This document shows, in pieces, positions 13,499 through 14,143 of a stretch of 14,143 nt of DNA. The notes beneath the pieces were generated by a model that worked only from the letters and a program-made list of their open reading frames with translations, made no database searches and was not told the origin of the DNA. Made by a program: the position numbers and the translations under genes. Location: assembly GCA_050730675.1 (NCBI GenBank), contig JBOHNM010000110.1, forward strand, positions 1-14,143, written 5' to 3'. The DNA comes from JBOHNM01 sp050730675 (GTDB lineage: Bacteria; Planctomycetota; Phycisphaerae; Phycisphaerales; UBA1924). The stretch's first letter is position 1; every line of letters starts with the position of its first letter.

Positions 13499-14134
13499 AT
13501 GGCTCAAAGCAAGCATCCTGTGCTCCGGGTCGTCGTGCCCCTGCTGGTCATCGCGGCCGGCATCGCGATCGGCTGGGGCATGCTCATCTCCGGCCGCGGC
13601 ACAACCCCGCCATCCATCCCGCCCGCGGCGACAGAACCCGGCAAGGCGACGCCGAGCCAGGCCGTCGGCGCTCCGACTCCTCCGCCAGCGCCTACCCCGG
13701 CCCCCGCACCCGTTCCCATTCCGTCGCCAACTCCCGCCGCCGCGACGACCCTGCCCGCCACGGCAGTTCAGTTCACCGGCCTGCACGCCAAGGCCCAGCC
13801 CGGAGCGTCGCTGGAGCTTTCGCCCATCGGCAACCTCACGCTCGATCCCAAAGCTGGCGACAAGTCGGCGCTGATGCGCTTGTCGTTCGACCCCGCCGGC
13901 GCGGGGATCAGCGAACTGGCCCTTGCCCGCCACTTCACCTCGGTCGAGCCGAACTCGCCCAACGAGGTCCTCCAGCGGAGCGAGGCCCACCGCGTGGAGG
14001 ACGCGGCCCACAATCTGATCAGCCAAACCAAGGTCGTCCCGATGGCGCTGGTCGGTGTCATGATCAATGGCCAGTTCGTGTCACTGGCGGACATCAACTC
14101 GGGTCCGTTATGGAAGCAGTCCGCCCCCGGCTAG
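13499..14134 (+). CDS. Probable N-terminal part of YidC membrane protein insertase, interrupted by TAG
   Basis: 211 residues from ATG 13499 to TAG 14132-14134, nine bases from the window end. Layout: a basic start, one hydrophobic segment (about 9-30), a linker of almost only Pro, Ala and Thr (37-87), then the start of a beta-type domain with LRLSFDPAGAGISELALARH-like sequence and PMALVGVMINGQFVSL. This order (N-terminal signal anchor, low-complexity linker, large periplasmic domain) is that of Gram-negative-type YidC, whose insertase domain would follow downstream. The periplasmic domain should continue well past residue 211. The bases right after the TAG read Phe-Glu-Ala in the same frame, so the stop looks premature: a GAG-to-TAG change, a sequencing error, or a genuine pseudogene. 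As an alternative it is an unrelated anchored protein with a natural stop. Confidence 0.5.
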   Translation: MAQSKHPVLRVVVPLLVIAAGIAIGWGMLISGRGTTPPSIPPAATEPGKATPSQAVGAPTPPPAPTPAPAPVPIPSPTPAAATTLPATAVQFTGLHAKAQPGASLELSPIGNLTLDPKAGDKSALMRLSFDPAGAGISELALARHFTSVEPNSPNEVLQRSEAHRVEDAAHNLISQTKVVPMALVGVMINGQFVSLADINSGPLWKQSAPG

Positions 14135-14143
14135 TTCGAGGCC

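Overview
The window is GC-rich bacterial chromosome with tightly packed housekeeping genes. It contains no tRNA, rRNA, CRISPR array or insertion sequence that I can see. The gene content suggests a planctomycete, probably class Phycisphaerae. Pointers are the polytopic membrane proteins with an N-terminal CPRCGYD/CSECG zinc ribbon, a Hanks-type kinase beside a phosphoesterase, two dissimilar adjacent clpP genes, and a probable YidC with a long proline/alanine linker. This placement is inference from family resemblance, not a database match.

Left part (1-3577, all plus strand): the C-terminal part of a SpoU/TrmH-type RNA methyltransferase (cut by the window edge); an exported protein with two thioredoxin-like domains, closed by a textbook rho-independent terminator; a TrmL-type tRNA 2'-O-methyltransferase; a 77-residue lipoprotein; and a membrane-anchored amidase-2 cell-wall hydrolase.

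Middle (3578-7921, plus strand): a gene-poor stretch of about 340 bases with several possible hairpins, then a compact run of kinase, PPP-like metallophosphoesterase and two tandem paralogous zinc-ribbon membrane proteins. Pairing a Ser/Thr kinase with a phosphatase-like protein suggests reversible protein phosphorylation. Between them lies a short acidic, proline-rich reading frame that would become the kinase's C-terminal tail if one base in a C-run were miscounted.

Right part: glyA and a Nudix hydrolase (plus strand) face a minus-strand clpP2-clpP1 pair across a bidirectional terminator. Beyond a divergent intergenic region are a Tat-exported Fe/Mn superoxide dismutase, a YfcE-like phosphoesterase, and the start of a probable yidC. 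That yidC frame is interrupted by an amber codon only nine bases before the window ends.

Several genes carry a TAnACT-like hexamer shortly before the start codon. This hints at the local -10 consensus and at some leaderless or very short-leader transcripts. I found no clearly new multi-gene system. The most unusual items are the kinase/phosphoesterase/zinc-ribbon run, the in-frame stop in yidC, and the structured leader before the kinase.
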